A stretch of 64,000 bases of DNA from Muribaculum sp. (GCA_009775095.1 VSOZ01000009.1:1-64000); one strand, 5' to 3'; positions 53,725-62,509 are shown, counted from the first letter of the stretch. A program made the numbers and translations. The notes: generated by a model not told the origin, from the sequence alone.

Positions 53725-53778
53725 ATGACTCGATTTTATGCATATTATTTTTCTTACTTTTATTTCGCAAGGAATTAA
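53725..53778 (+). CDS. Phe/Tyr-rich leader peptide (attenuator)
   Basis: A 17-codon frame, ATG to TAA, encodes MTRFYAYYFSYFYFARN. Five residues are Tyr and four are Phe, within codons 4 to 14. The peptide lies between the operon promoter and a strong intrinsic terminator, in front of genes that make exactly these two amino acids. This is the sign of ribosome-mediated attenuation: a ribosome short of charged tRNA-Phe or tRNA-Tyr would stall on these codons. The stop codon is one base before the proposed antiterminator strand. No close relative is known to me, and expression is inferred. Confidence 0.85.
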   Translation: MTRFYAYYFSYFYFARN

Positions 53779-53840
53779 AGCGGGCAAATATGTATACATA
53801 ACATCGACAATATAATAAAACGTATTTTTAAAGTCCCGCT
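53779..53840 (+). promoter_or_regulatory. putative antiterminator helix of the Phe/Tyr attenuator
   Basis: AGCGGG (53779-53784), directly behind the leader stop codon, can pair with CCCGCT (53835-53840), which is part of the 5' arm and loop of the terminator. Possible extra pairs are C53785-G53833 and AAATA (53786-53790) with TATTT (53823-53827). Pairing here would break the terminator. A ribosome that finishes the leader would cover AGCGGG; one stalled at the Phe/Tyr codons would leave it free. Confidence 0.65.
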
Positions 53841-53870
53841 CCTAACATTTAGGTCGGGACTTTAATTTTA
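53828..53870 (+). terminator. attenuator terminator before pheA
   Basis: An 11-bp stem TTAAAGTCCCG / CGGGACTTTAA (53828-53838, 53855-53865) with a second inner stem CCTAA / TTAGG, followed by TTTTAT. It stands 22 bp before pheA and after a promoter for it, so it must be an attenuator and not the end of the upstream gene. Confidence 0.88.
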
Positions 53871-53891
53871 TAACCCAACTAAACCCACGCA

Positions 53892-54740
53892 ATGAAAAAG
53901 CGCGTTACCATCCAAGGCGTAGCCGGCTGTTATCACGATGCCGCCGCCCGTAAATATTTCGCCGGTGAGGATATCGACACGATACCTTGCGAGTCGTTTC
54001 CGGAGATGTTCGAGACACTGTCGGACGACGCCTCGCTACTCGGCATTCTGGCTATAGAAAATACCATAGCGGGGTCTTTGCTGCAAAATCACGAACTCCT
54101 GCGCAAAAGCCATATGCAGATTGTGGGCGAATACAAGATGCGCATATCGCACACGCTTGCCGCACTTCCGGGACAAAGTATCGACGAACTTACCGAAGTA
54201 AACTCCCACCCCATGGCCCTGCGACAGTGCGAACAGTTTCTGCACCGCCATCCCAACTTAAAAATGATAGAGGCTTTTGACACTGCAGGAAGTGCCAAAG
54301 AGATTGCCGAAAAAAAACTGATAGGACATGCCGCCGTATGCGGCGAATATGCCGCCTCTCTCTACGGACTCAATGTCCTGCAACGCGAGATAGAGACCAA
54401 CAAGCGCAACTATACCCGTTTTCTTATTATAACCGATCCGCTGATGGCTGCGGAGATGGCACCCTCCGAGATTGACATAAACAAAGCATCAATAGTATTT
54501 ACCACTCCACACACTCAGGGAGCGCTGTCAAAGGTGCTTACAATTTTCTCGTTCTACGACATAAATCTGTCAAAAATACAATCAATGCCGATAGTTGGCC
54601 GTGAGTGGGAATATCGTTTTTATGCCGATCTTACCTTTGACAGCTACGCGCGTTACCGCCAGTCCATAGAAGCCGTACGACCATTAATCAACGACCTCCG
54701 CATACTCGGAGAATATACAGAATGTAAAAATGAAATCTGA
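53892..54740 (+). CDS. pheA: prephenate dehydratase
   Basis: A 282-residue enzyme that converts prephenate to phenylpyruvate in Phe synthesis. The periplasmic-binding-like catalytic domain covers about 1-185, with NYTRF (173-177) carrying the catalytic Thr. The ACT domain follows (about 198-275, GALSKVLTIF). The Phe-binding motif of the ACT domain, ESRP in many bacteria, is QSMP here (230-233), so feedback by Phe may be altered. There is no chorismate mutase domain; that activity is in the gene two places downstream. First gene behind the attenuator; its end overlaps the aminotransferase by 11 bp. Confidence 0.96.
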   Translation: MKKRVTIQGVAGCYHDAAARKYFAGEDIDTIPCESFPEMFETLSDDASLLGILAIENTIAGSLLQNHELLRKSHMQIVGEYKMRISHTLAALPGQSIDELTEVNSHPMALRQCEQFLHRHPNLKMIEAFDTAGSAKEIAEKKLIGHAAVCGEYAASLYGLNVLQREIETNKRNYTRFLIITDPLMAAEMAPSEIDINKASIVFTTPHTQGALSKVLTIFSFYDINLSKIQSMPIVGREWEYRFYADLTFDSYARYRQSIEAVRPLINDLRILGEYTECKNEI

Positions 54741-55911
54741 CATCAAAATAATTCCGGCCGACAGAGTTTCGGAAATTCAAGAGTATTACTTCTCCCGCAA
54801 ACTGCGTGAGGTGGCCCAAATGAACGCCGAAGGCGCCGATGTAATATCACTCGGAATAGGCGGCCCAGACCTGCCCCCCCACTCCGACGTCATCAACACC
54901 CTTGCCGAAGAGGCCCGTAAACCCGGCAACCACAGTTACCAGCCTTATGTCGGCATACCCGAGCTGCGCAAGGCCATGGCCGACTGGTATGCCCGCTGGT
55001 ACGGCGTAAAACTTGATCCTACAACCGAGGTGCAGCCGCTCATCGGCTCCAAAGAGGGCATACTACACGTATCGCTCGCATTCCTGAACCCGGACGACGG
55101 AGTGCTTGTACCGAATCCCGGCTATCCCACCTACTCCTCCGTAAGCCGACTGGCGCAAGCCACCATATATAACTACGACCTCACGGAAGAGAACGGATGG
55201 CTGCCCGACTTCGACGCTCTTGAACGTCTGCCGCTCGACAAGATAAAACTCATGTGGATCAACTACCCTCACATGCCGACAGGCACTCCGGCCACACTCG
55301 AGCTTTTCGAAAAAATAGTAGCGTTCGGCAAAAAGCACAATATAGTCATAGCCCACGACAACCCTTACAGCTTCATACTTAACGACAAGCCGCTCAGCCT
55401 TCTTCAGATCGAAGGGGCCAAAGATATTGCCATTGAGATGAACTCAATGAGCAAGTCACATAACATGGCCGGCTGGCGTGTGGGTATGCTTGCCTCCAAC
55501 CCCACATTCATAAACTGGATACTTAAAGTCAAATCAAACATTGACTCGGGGCAATTCAAACCGCTTATGCTTGCCGCTGTAAAGGGTTATGAAGTAGGAC
55601 GTGAATGGTATGACGGCATCAACGCCAACTACTCCGCCCGCAGAAAAGTAGCCGAACAAATAATGGAAGCGCTACAGTGCACATATGATCCGGCACAGAA
55701 GGGTCTGTTTCTGTGGGGCCGTATTCCCGACAACGAACCGTCAAGCGAAGCACTCGCTGACAAAGTACTGTACAACGCACACGTATTTATAACTCCGGGA
55801 TTCATATTCGGCAGCAACGGAAACCGGTATGTACGCATATCGTTGTGTGCCACCGAACAGAATATGCAGCGAGCACTTGACCGTATTAACAAAATGAATA
55901 AAAAACAATAA
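54730..55911 (+). CDS. class I/II aminotransferase, probably for Phe and Tyr
   Basis: A 393-residue PLP enzyme of fold type I. PLP Lys242 is in SKSHNMAGWR, the Asp for the pyridine nitrogen is in IAHDNPY (Asp210), and Arg near 372 binds the substrate carboxylate (RISLC). Instead of NPTG, the loop reads NYPHMPTG (178-185), so the Asn that usually contacts PLP O3' is Met182. Located between pheA and the DAHP synthase gene, with an 11-bp overlap with pheA, it most likely makes Phe and Tyr from phenylpyruvate and 4-hydroxyphenylpyruvate. The substrate is inferred from context. Confidence 0.92.
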   Translation: MKSDIKIIPADRVSEIQEYYFSRKLREVAQMNAEGADVISLGIGGPDLPPHSDVINTLAEEARKPGNHSYQPYVGIPELRKAMADWYARWYGVKLDPTTEVQPLIGSKEGILHVSLAFLNPDDGVLVPNPGYPTYSSVSRLAQATIYNYDLTEENGWLPDFDALERLPLDKIKLMWINYPHMPTGTPATLELFEKIVAFGKKHNIVIAHDNPYSFILNDKPLSLLQIEGAKDIAIEMNSMSKSHNMAGWRVGMLASNPTFINWILKVKSNIDSGQFKPLMLAAVKGYEVGREWYDGINANYSARRKVAEQIMEALQCTYDPAQKGLFLWGRIPDNEPSSEALADKVLYNAHVFITPGFIFGSNGNRYVRISLCATEQNMQRALDRINKMNKKQ

Positions 55912-55923
55912 TCATAAACTGAC

Positions 55924-57003
55924 ATGAACGAATTAAAACCGCTTCTGAAAGATGGCGCCGAAAAGCTCCACCCCATCATAATAGCCGGCCCATGCAGTGC
56001 CGAGACAGAAGAACAAGTAATGGCCACAGCCTGTGAACTCGCAAAAAACGGTGTAAAGATATTCCGCGCCGGCATATGGAAACCCCGCACAAAACCCGGA
56101 GGCTTCGAGGGTATCGGTGTAGAAGGCCTGCAATGGCTCAAACGTGTAAAAGAGGAGACCGGTATGCTTACTTCAACCGAAGTAGCTACAAGACAGCATG
56201 TTGAAGCCGCTCTCGAAGCGGGAGTAGACATATTGTGGATCGGAGCCCGAACATCGGCCAACCCGTTTGCCATGCAGGAAATAGCCGACGCATTGAAAGC
56301 ATCGGGGGTAGACATACCGGTGCTTGTAAAAAATCCGGTGAATCCCGACCTCGAATTATGGATCGGAGCCCTGCAGCGTCTGTACAATGCGGGCATAAAA
56401 CGTCTTGGAGCCATACACCGCGGTTTCAGCTCATATGGCAAACACCTATATCGCAATCTTCCGCAATGGCACATTCCTATCGAATTGCGCCGTCGTTTCC
56501 CCGAATTGCCGCTGCTCTGCGACCCCAGCCATATAGGAGGCAAACGCGAATTAGTGGCCCCGCTATCGCAACAAGCCCTCGACATGGGCTTTGACGGCCT
56601 CATAATAGAAAGCCATTGCGATCCTGACTGCGCATGGAGCGACAAGGCCCAGCAGGTAACACCCGACGTACTCAACTTTATACTCAACACCCTTGTGCTA
56701 CGCGACTCTACAGTGACAACTGAAAGCCTCACACTGCTCCGCCAACAGATAGACGAGCTCGACAACGAACTGCTTGAAGTGCTCAACAAACGTATGAGAA
56801 TATCGCGCGAGATAGGCCAATATAAAAAAGAGCACCGTATGCCGGTATTGCAGATAGGCCGTCACGACGAGATAATGCAATCGCGCGCCAAACTCGCTGA
56901 AGAGATGGGCATGAGCGGCGATTTTATGCGCTCTGTACTTGCAGCCATACACGAGGAGTCGGTACGTCAGCAAATTGAGATATTTAACGACCGCACTCAT
57001 TAA
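55924..57003 (+). CDS. DAHP synthase / chorismate mutase fusion
   Basis: A 359-residue bifunctional protein. Residues 1-258 are a type I-beta DAHP synthase (AGPCSAET, FRAGIWKPRTKPGGFEG, IGARTSANP, VLVKNPVNPD, HRGFSSYGK, CDPSHIGGKRE), the entry step of the shikimate pathway. Residues about 268-355 are an AroQ-type chorismate mutase helix bundle (LRQQIDELDNELLEVLNKRM, EIGQYKKEHRMPVLQ). Such fusions often let prephenate feed back on DAHP synthesis. It links the first step of the aromatic pathway with the branch point and is in the attenuated operon. Confidence 0.97.
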   Translation: MNELKPLLKDGAEKLHPIIIAGPCSAETEEQVMATACELAKNGVKIFRAGIWKPRTKPGGFEGIGVEGLQWLKRVKEETGMLTSTEVATRQHVEAALEAGVDILWIGARTSANPFAMQEIADALKASGVDIPVLVKNPVNPDLELWIGALQRLYNAGIKRLGAIHRGFSSYGKHLYRNLPQWHIPIELRRRFPELPLLCDPSHIGGKRELVAPLSQQALDMGFDGLIIESHCDPDCAWSDKAQQVTPDVLNFILNTLVLRDSTVTTESLTLLRQQIDELDNELLEVLNKRMRISREIGQYKKEHRMPVLQIGRHDEIMQSRAKLAEEMGMSGDFMRSVLAAIHEESVRQQIEIFNDRTH

Positions 57004-57020
57004 TATATATATACTGCATT

Positions 57021-57794
57021 ATGAAAATTCTTATAATCGGAGCGGGAAAGATGGGGTCGTTTTTCTGCGACCTGCTTTCCCAGAACCATGATGTGGCTAT
57101 ATACGACACTGATCCGCGGCGTCTTCTGTTCACGTTTATGTGTCGTCGTTTCAGCGACCTGTCGGAAGTGGACGATTTCGCCCCCGATATGGTCATAAAC
57201 GCCGCTACGGTCAAATATACACTTGACGCATTCAAAGCGGTTATGCCCCACCTGTCCGAAAGATGCATTTTAAGTGACATCGCATCGGTGAAAACCGGTC
57301 TGCCGGAATTTTATGCCTCGTGCGGACATCCTTTTGTATCGACTCACCCTATGTTCGGCCCCACATTTGCTTCATTAAGCAATCTGAGCAATGAAAACGC
57401 TATTATCATTGCCGAAGGCGACCATCTGGGCAAAGTATTTTTCAAGGATCTTTATTCCGGACTTGGTCTTCACATCGAAGAATACAACTTTAAAAAGCAT
57501 GACGAGACAATAGCCTACTCTCTCTCCATACCGTTTGCGTCAACACTTGTATTTGCCGGTTGCATGAAACATCAGGATGCTCCCGGCACCACATTCAAGC
57601 GCCACAAAGCCATAGCCGACGGTCTTATGAGCGAAGACGACTATCTGCTCAGCGAGATACTGTTTAATCCTCATACATCAGGGCAGCTCGCCAAGATACA
57701 GCAAAAGCTGGCCGAACTGCAAAAAATAGTCGAGGAGCACGACAACGAGGCCATGCAGAATTATCTTGACTTGGTAAGACAAAATCTGAAATGA
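57021..57794 (+). CDS. tyrA: prephenate dehydrogenase
   Basis: A 257-residue NAD(P)-dependent enzyme that makes 4-hydroxyphenylpyruvate for Tyr. Rossmann motif GAGKMG (7-12), then LSDIASVKTG and FVSTHPMFGP, which are TyrA marks. There is no ACT domain, and it is shorter than many relatives, so control may rest on the attenuator. It starts 17 bp after the DAHP synthase fusion and is the last biosynthetic gene of the operon. mutS2 follows after 45 bp. Confidence 0.94.
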   Translation: MKILIIGAGKMGSFFCDLLSQNHDVAIYDTDPRRLLFTFMCRRFSDLSEVDDFAPDMVINAATVKYTLDAFKAVMPHLSERCILSDIASVKTGLPEFYASCGHPFVSTHPMFGPTFASLSNLSNENAIIIAEGDHLGKVFFKDLYSGLGLHIEEYNFKKHDETIAYSLSIPFASTLVFAGCMKHQDAPGTTFKRHKAIADGLMSEDDYLLSEILFNPHTSGQLAKIQQKLAELQKIVEEHDNEAMQNYLDLVRQNLK

Positions 57795-57819
57795 TGACGT
57801 TTGCGATAGCCGACGTATT

Positions 57820-57843
57820 ATGACAAAAATAGATTTATTGTGA
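57820..57843 (+). other. 7-codon mini frame overlapping the mutS2 start
   Basis: ATG ACA AAA ATA GAT TTA TTG TGA. Its stop overlaps the GTG start of mutS2 (GTGA). It could couple mutS2 translation to upstream ribosomes, or be chance. Confidence 0.3.
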
Positions 57844-60284
57844 TATATCCCGACAGCTTCGAAAATAAAATAGGGTTTTCAACGCTTCGTTCACTGATTA
57901 AAGAACGATGTCTATCATCAATAGGAAAGGAATTTTGCGACAGCATGTCATTTTCCAACGACTATGACGCAGTCAAAAACAAGCTGGAAGCGACCGGCGA
58001 GATGCTATCGATCATAACTTCGGGCGAGGCTTTTCCTATTGAAGGAGTACATGACATAAACAATTTGTTAGGGAGCATAAAAGTGCCGGGCACTTTTATC
58101 AGTGCACCGGACCTGCTCACGGTCAGACGTACACTTACCACAATAAACGAAATAGTAGCCTATTTTAGCTCCAAACGTCACGAAGATGGCTCGGAGTATC
58201 CGGTGCTGGATGAAAAAACATCCATGCTCACTCCCTTTCCCGAAGTAACAAAACTTATAGACCGCATAATAGACCGGTTCGGGAATGTGAAAGACAACGC
58301 GTCAGCGGAGTTGGCCGACATACGTTCACGTATAAACTCGACATCGGGCGCTATAAACACTATAATGAGGAGAGTGCTCGCACGCGCGGCTCAGGCAGGC
58401 TATATCGACACAGACACGACTCCGTCGGTACGCGACGGACGTCTGGTGATACCCGTACCACCGATGAACAAGCGGCGCATCAACGGCATTGTGCACGACG
58501 AGTCGGCATCGGGCAAGACAGTTTACATCGAACCGGCGGAAATAGTCGAGGCCAACAACCGTGTACGGGAGCTACAACTTGAAGAGCGCCGTGAAATAGT
58601 AAGGATACTCACAGCTTTTGCCGACGACATAAGGCCGCATATCGAACCGATATTGGCCGGAATGGATATCGTCGGTGAACTTGACTTCATACACGCCAAA
58701 GCTCTGTTCGCAAATGAGATAGGAGCACGGCTCCCGATGCTAAGCCGCGATGTGGAGATGGAATGGTATCATGCCGTACACCCCGTGTTGTTGCTTTCGC
58801 TAAGACGACAGAACAAAGAGACAGTGCCGCTCGACATAACCCTTGACCGACAGGCACGCATACTAATTATATCGGGGCCGAATGCCGGTGGAAAATCGGT
58901 ATGTCTTAAAACCGTAGGTATCGTACAGTATATGACGCAGTGCGGCATGCTGCCGCCATTGTATGAGAACTCGCACATGGGTATTTTCGACGACATTTTT
59001 GTTGACATCGGCGACGACCAGTCAATCGAGGATGACCTGAGTACCTACAGCTCACATCTGCGCAATATGAAATACTTTCTGGCCAACGGCCGGAAGACTT
59101 CGCTTGTACTTATTGACGAATTTGGCAGCGGCACCGAACCGCAGATAGGAGGGGCCATAGCCCAAGCGATACTCAAGCAGTTCAATGACCGCGGCATGTG
59201 GGGAGTAATCACAACCCACTTCCAAAATCTCAAGCATTTCGCGGAAGACACCGAAGGCCTTATAAACGGCTCGATGCTCTATGACCGTCACTTGATGCAA
59301 CCGACGTTCAGGCTGTCGATAGGCAATCCGGGCAGCTCGTTTGCCGTCGAGATAGCCCGTAAAATAGGTCTGCCCGACTATATAATATCGGAAGCGGAGA
59401 ATATAGTAGGAAGCGACTACATAAACATGGACAAATATCTTCTTGATATTGCCCGCGACAAACGTTACTGGGAAAACAAGCGACTCGCCATAAGGCAAAA
59501 AGAGAAAAAGCTGGAGAATCAGCTTAGCCGCTATGAGGACGAAGCCGAGCAACTGCGCGAAAAACGTCGTGAAATACTGAACGAGGCCAAAGAAGAGGCG
59601 CGAAAAATTCTCGAGGGCAGCAATGCGTCGATCGAACGGACAATACATGAGATAAAACTCGCGCAAGCCGACAAGACAAAAACACAGGAAGCCCGCAAAA
59701 AACTTCAGGAAGAAAAGGACGCTTTAACACAGGGAGAGATAAACGACCACCCGCTGCTAAAAAAAGCACCCAAAAAGAAACGTCACCCCAAGCCGACAAG
59801 CGAGACAACATCTGCACGACCGCTTAAAGTAAACGACAATGTCAAACTTGACGGTCAAGGTACAGTAGGCAAAATACTTGAGATAAACGGCAAAAACGCA
59901 ACGGTAGCGTTCGGCATGATAAAAACCACCGTAAGACTGGACCGTCTCAAAGCCACGATAGCGCAAGCGCAATCGGGAGCCGGTCCGACTACGGTAATGG
60001 GGGGAGCCGTATCGGACGCTCAGCGTCGCAAGCAACTTGACTTCAAGCAGGAGATTGACCTGCGCGGAATGAGAGTCGACGAAGCCGTGCAGGCGCTCAC
60101 CTACTATATAGACGATGCCATACGCTTCAATGCGGGAACAATAAGAATACTCCACGGCACAGGCACCGGAGCGCTTCGCCAATATCTGCGCCAATACCTC
60201 GACACGGTCGACGGCGTCAAGTCATATCGCGACGAACATGTACAGTTTGGCGGCGCAGGCATAACTGTAGTTGAATTAAAATAG
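57840..60284 (+). CDS. mutS2: endonuclease MutS2
   Basis: An 814-residue MutS2. N-terminal helical core, MutS ATPase with Walker A GPNAGGKS (346-353), a long coiled coil with basic and acidic stretches (about 525-640), a KOW-like region (DNVKLDGQGTVGKILEING), and a C-terminal Smr nuclease domain with IDLRG (739-743) and HGTGTGALR (772-780). It acts on branched DNA or collided ribosomes, depending on the species. The start is a GTG at 57840 that gives the family N-terminus (IYPDSFENKIGF); no ATG is suitable. It may be read with the Phe/Tyr operon. Confidence 0.95.
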   Translation: MIYPDSFENKIGFSTLRSLIKERCLSSIGKEFCDSMSFSNDYDAVKNKLEATGEMLSIITSGEAFPIEGVHDINNLLGSIKVPGTFISAPDLLTVRRTLTTINEIVAYFSSKRHEDGSEYPVLDEKTSMLTPFPEVTKLIDRIIDRFGNVKDNASAELADIRSRINSTSGAINTIMRRVLARAAQAGYIDTDTTPSVRDGRLVIPVPPMNKRRINGIVHDESASGKTVYIEPAEIVEANNRVRELQLEERREIVRILTAFADDIRPHIEPILAGMDIVGELDFIHAKALFANEIGARLPMLSRDVEMEWYHAVHPVLLLSLRRQNKETVPLDITLDRQARILIISGPNAGGKSVCLKTVGIVQYMTQCGMLPPLYENSHMGIFDDIFVDIGDDQSIEDDLSTYSSHLRNMKYFLANGRKTSLVLIDEFGSGTEPQIGGAIAQAILKQFNDRGMWGVITTHFQNLKHFAEDTEGLINGSMLYDRHLMQPTFRLSIGNPGSSFAVEIARKIGLPDYIISEAENIVGSDYINMDKYLLDIARDKRYWENKRLAIRQKEKKLENQLSRYEDEAEQLREKRREILNEAKEEARKILEGSNASIERTIHEIKLAQADKTKTQEARKKLQEEKDALTQGEINDHPLLKKAPKKKRHPKPTSETTSARPLKVNDNVKLDGQGTVGKILEINGKNATVAFGMIKTTVRLDRLKATIAQAQSGAGPTTVMGGAVSDAQRRKQLDFKQEIDLRGMRVDEAVQALTYYIDDAIRFNAGTIRILHGTGTGALRQYLRQYLDTVDGVKSYRDEHVQFGGAGITVVELK

Positions 60285-60306
60285 CACATCGTCACAAATA
60301 TAAAAC

Positions 60307-60350
60307 ACAGCCCGGCAGAAACCAATAGTTAACTGCCGGGCTGTTGTTTT
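60307..60350. terminator. terminator after mutS2
   Basis: A 12-bp stem ACAGCCCGGCAG / CTGCCGGGCTGT (60307-60344) followed by TGTTTTTA on the plus strand. On the minus strand GTTTTATATTTG follows, so it may also serve the convergent peptidase gene. Confidence 0.9.
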
Positions 60351-60364
60351 TATATAACCTATTG

Positions 60365-62509
60365 TCAGTCTTTATTAACAGGAACAGACTGCGGAAGTTC
60401 AAGCGAAGGTTTTATGCCGTCACGTTCAAGAAGCGCATCGATAGTGGGCTCCTGACCGCGGAAACGTTTATACAAGATCATCGGATGCTCGGTACCGCCG
60501 CGGGTAAGTATGTTCTTACGGAATGAATCGGCCGTTTTGCGATCAAACAAGCCATTTTTCAAAAATACCGAAAAAGCGTCGGCATCAAGCACTTCAGCCC
60601 ATTTATAGCTGTAGTACCCTGCGGCATACCCACCTGAAAAGATATGGCTGAACTGCGGTGAGAACGAACAGCCCTCAACCTCATCAAACATGGCAACCGG
60701 TTCATTGGCCTTACGCTCAAGTTCGGCAGGGTCATCGACTTTTTCCGTAACGGAGTGCCATGCCATATCGGTAAGACCGAAACCGAGCTGACGCAAACAA
60801 GCATAACCGGCTCCAAACTGCGAAGTAGCCACTATCTTATCGACAAGACGCTGCGGTATAGGCTCACCTGTCAGATAATGCTTGGCAAAACCGTCAAGAA
60901 ATTCTTTCTGAGTAAGATAGTTTTCATTAAACTGCGAGGGCAGTTCTACAAAATCGCGATACACGGCCGTACCTGACAACGAAGCATACTTTGTATCGGC
61001 GAGAAGACCGTGCAACGCATGGCCAAACTCATGAAGGAAAGTCTCAACCTCATAGGGAGTCAACAATGACGGTTTAGAGCCTGTAGGTTTTGTAAAATTC
61101 ATTACGATCGACACATGAGGCCGCACACTGTCGCCCGAAGCGTTAATGCACTCATCGCGGAAACCGGTCATCCATGCACCGGGACGTTTGCTGTCACGCG
61201 GAAAGAAGTCGGCGTATATAATACCGATATATCGACCGCTATCATCCTTCACTTCATAAGCCTTGACATCAGGATGATATACTTTGATATCCGGATTATA
61301 TGTAAACGACAGCCCATACAGCTTGGTTGCGAGCCCGAACACACCGTCGATAACGTTGTTCAGCTCAAAATAAGGACGCAGCTCCTCTTCGTCATAATTA
61401 TACTTCCGCTCTTTCAGTTTATTGGCATAATAGCTGTAATCCCATGCCTGAAGTTTCACCGGATGCCCATCGAGGCTTGATGCGCACTCCTCTATTTCGG
61501 CAAACTCCCTCAACTGGGCCGGACGATAAGCATCGGTGAGCTGATTGAGGAGTTTGTTGACATTATCCGGAGTCTCGGCCATAGTCTTTTCAAGAGCATA
61601 CTCGGCATAAGTAGACTTACCGAACAGGTTTGCAATCTGACGACGGACATCGGCTATCTCCGCCATTATGTCAATATTGGAGTACTCGCCTTTAGTATTG
61701 CGGCTATTGTAAAGCCGGTAAAACTTTTCTCTCAGATCGCGGCGGTCACTGTACTTCATAAACGCCATATAATCGGGTTGGGCCAAAGTAAACAGGTACA
61801 TACCCTCCTTACCCTTCTCCTTAGCGGCAATAGCGGCCGCCTCCACAGAACTTTCGGGGAGTCCCGACAGATCATCGGCCTCAAGCCATATCTCATAAGT
61901 GTTCAATTCTTTAAGTACGTTCTGACCGAATTTAGTGGTCAAATCAGATAAACGCGATGACAACTCCCTGTACTTGTCGCGCTGCTCGCCTTCAAGTTTG
62001 GCTCCGTTGCGGGCAAACGAATCGTAAGTTCGTTCAAGAAGCATGGCATCCTCAGGCGAGAGGTCAAGCCGGTCACGGTCATCGTAGACGGCTTTCACTC
62101 TTTTCCACAATCCTTCGTTAAGAGATATGCCGGTAGAGTGTTGCGACAATTTACCGGATACCCGAAGCGAAATATCCATCAGTTCGTCATCACTCATAGC
62201 CGAAAGCATAGGATAAAACACGTTGAGCACACGGTTAAGATCGGCACCGGTACGTTCAAGAGCCACAATAGTGTTTTCAAAATCAGGCTTAGCGCTCTGC
62301 TTCACTATAGCATCAATCTCCTGATTCTGTATCTTCATGCCGCGGTCTATAGCTTCCTCATAATAATTGTTTGATATTCGGTCAAAAGGTACGGTATTAT
62401 GAATACCTTCATACTCCTTGAAAAACGGATTGTCGGACGCTGCCGCAGATTGTTGCACTTGTGTCATAACTGCAAATAGAGTCAGAAAGGCGGTTAAAGC
62501 TTTTCTCAT
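60365..62509 (-). CDS. exported M3 family metallopeptidase (Dcp-like)
   Basis: A 714-residue zinc peptidase with a signal peptide (1-24). The zinc motif HEFGH is at 493-497 and the third ligand region with GCSFSPQFSHIF follows. The helical N-terminal half and length match peptidyl-dipeptidase Dcp / oligopeptidase A. It cuts short peptides, probably in the periplasm, as part of peptide nutrition. It is a single gene with its own -7 element and a shared terminator. Confidence 0.95.
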   Translation of the reverse strand: MRKALTAFLTLFAVMTQVQQSAAASDNPFFKEYEGIHNTVPFDRISNNYYEEAIDRGMKIQNQEIDAIVKQSAKPDFENTIVALERTGADLNRVLNVFYPMLSAMSDDELMDISLRVSGKLSQHSTGISLNEGLWKRVKAVYDDRDRLDLSPEDAMLLERTYDSFARNGAKLEGEQRDKYRELSSRLSDLTTKFGQNVLKELNTYEIWLEADDLSGLPESSVEAAAIAAKEKGKEGMYLFTLAQPDYMAFMKYSDRRDLREKFYRLYNSRNTKGEYSNIDIMAEIADVRRQIANLFGKSTYAEYALEKTMAETPDNVNKLLNQLTDAYRPAQLREFAEIEECASSLDGHPVKLQAWDYSYYANKLKERKYNYDEEELRPYFELNNVIDGVFGLATKLYGLSFTYNPDIKVYHPDVKAYEVKDDSGRYIGIIYADFFPRDSKRPGAWMTGFRDECINASGDSVRPHVSIVMNFTKPTGSKPSLLTPYEVETFLHEFGHALHGLLADTKYASLSGTAVYRDFVELPSQFNENYLTQKEFLDGFAKHYLTGEPIPQRLVDKIVATSQFGAGYACLRQLGFGLTDMAWHSVTEKVDDPAELERKANEPVAMFDEVEGCSFSPQFSHIFSGGYAAGYYSYKWAEVLDADAFSVFLKNGLFDRKTADSFRKNILTRGGTEHPMILYKRFRGQEPTIDALLERDGIKPSLELPQSVPVNKD

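Noticed and set aside
53827..53870. The strong hairpin before pheA as the plain terminator of the MBL-fold gene
   Set aside because: It is about 200 bp after the MBL stop, and a full promoter and leader frame lie between them, so it acts on the pheA transcript.
55629..56789. Long minus-strand open frame of 386 codons opposite the aminotransferase and DAHP synthase genes
   Set aside because: Serine- and arginine-rich composition without any motif; it is the mirror of two certain genes on the plus strand.
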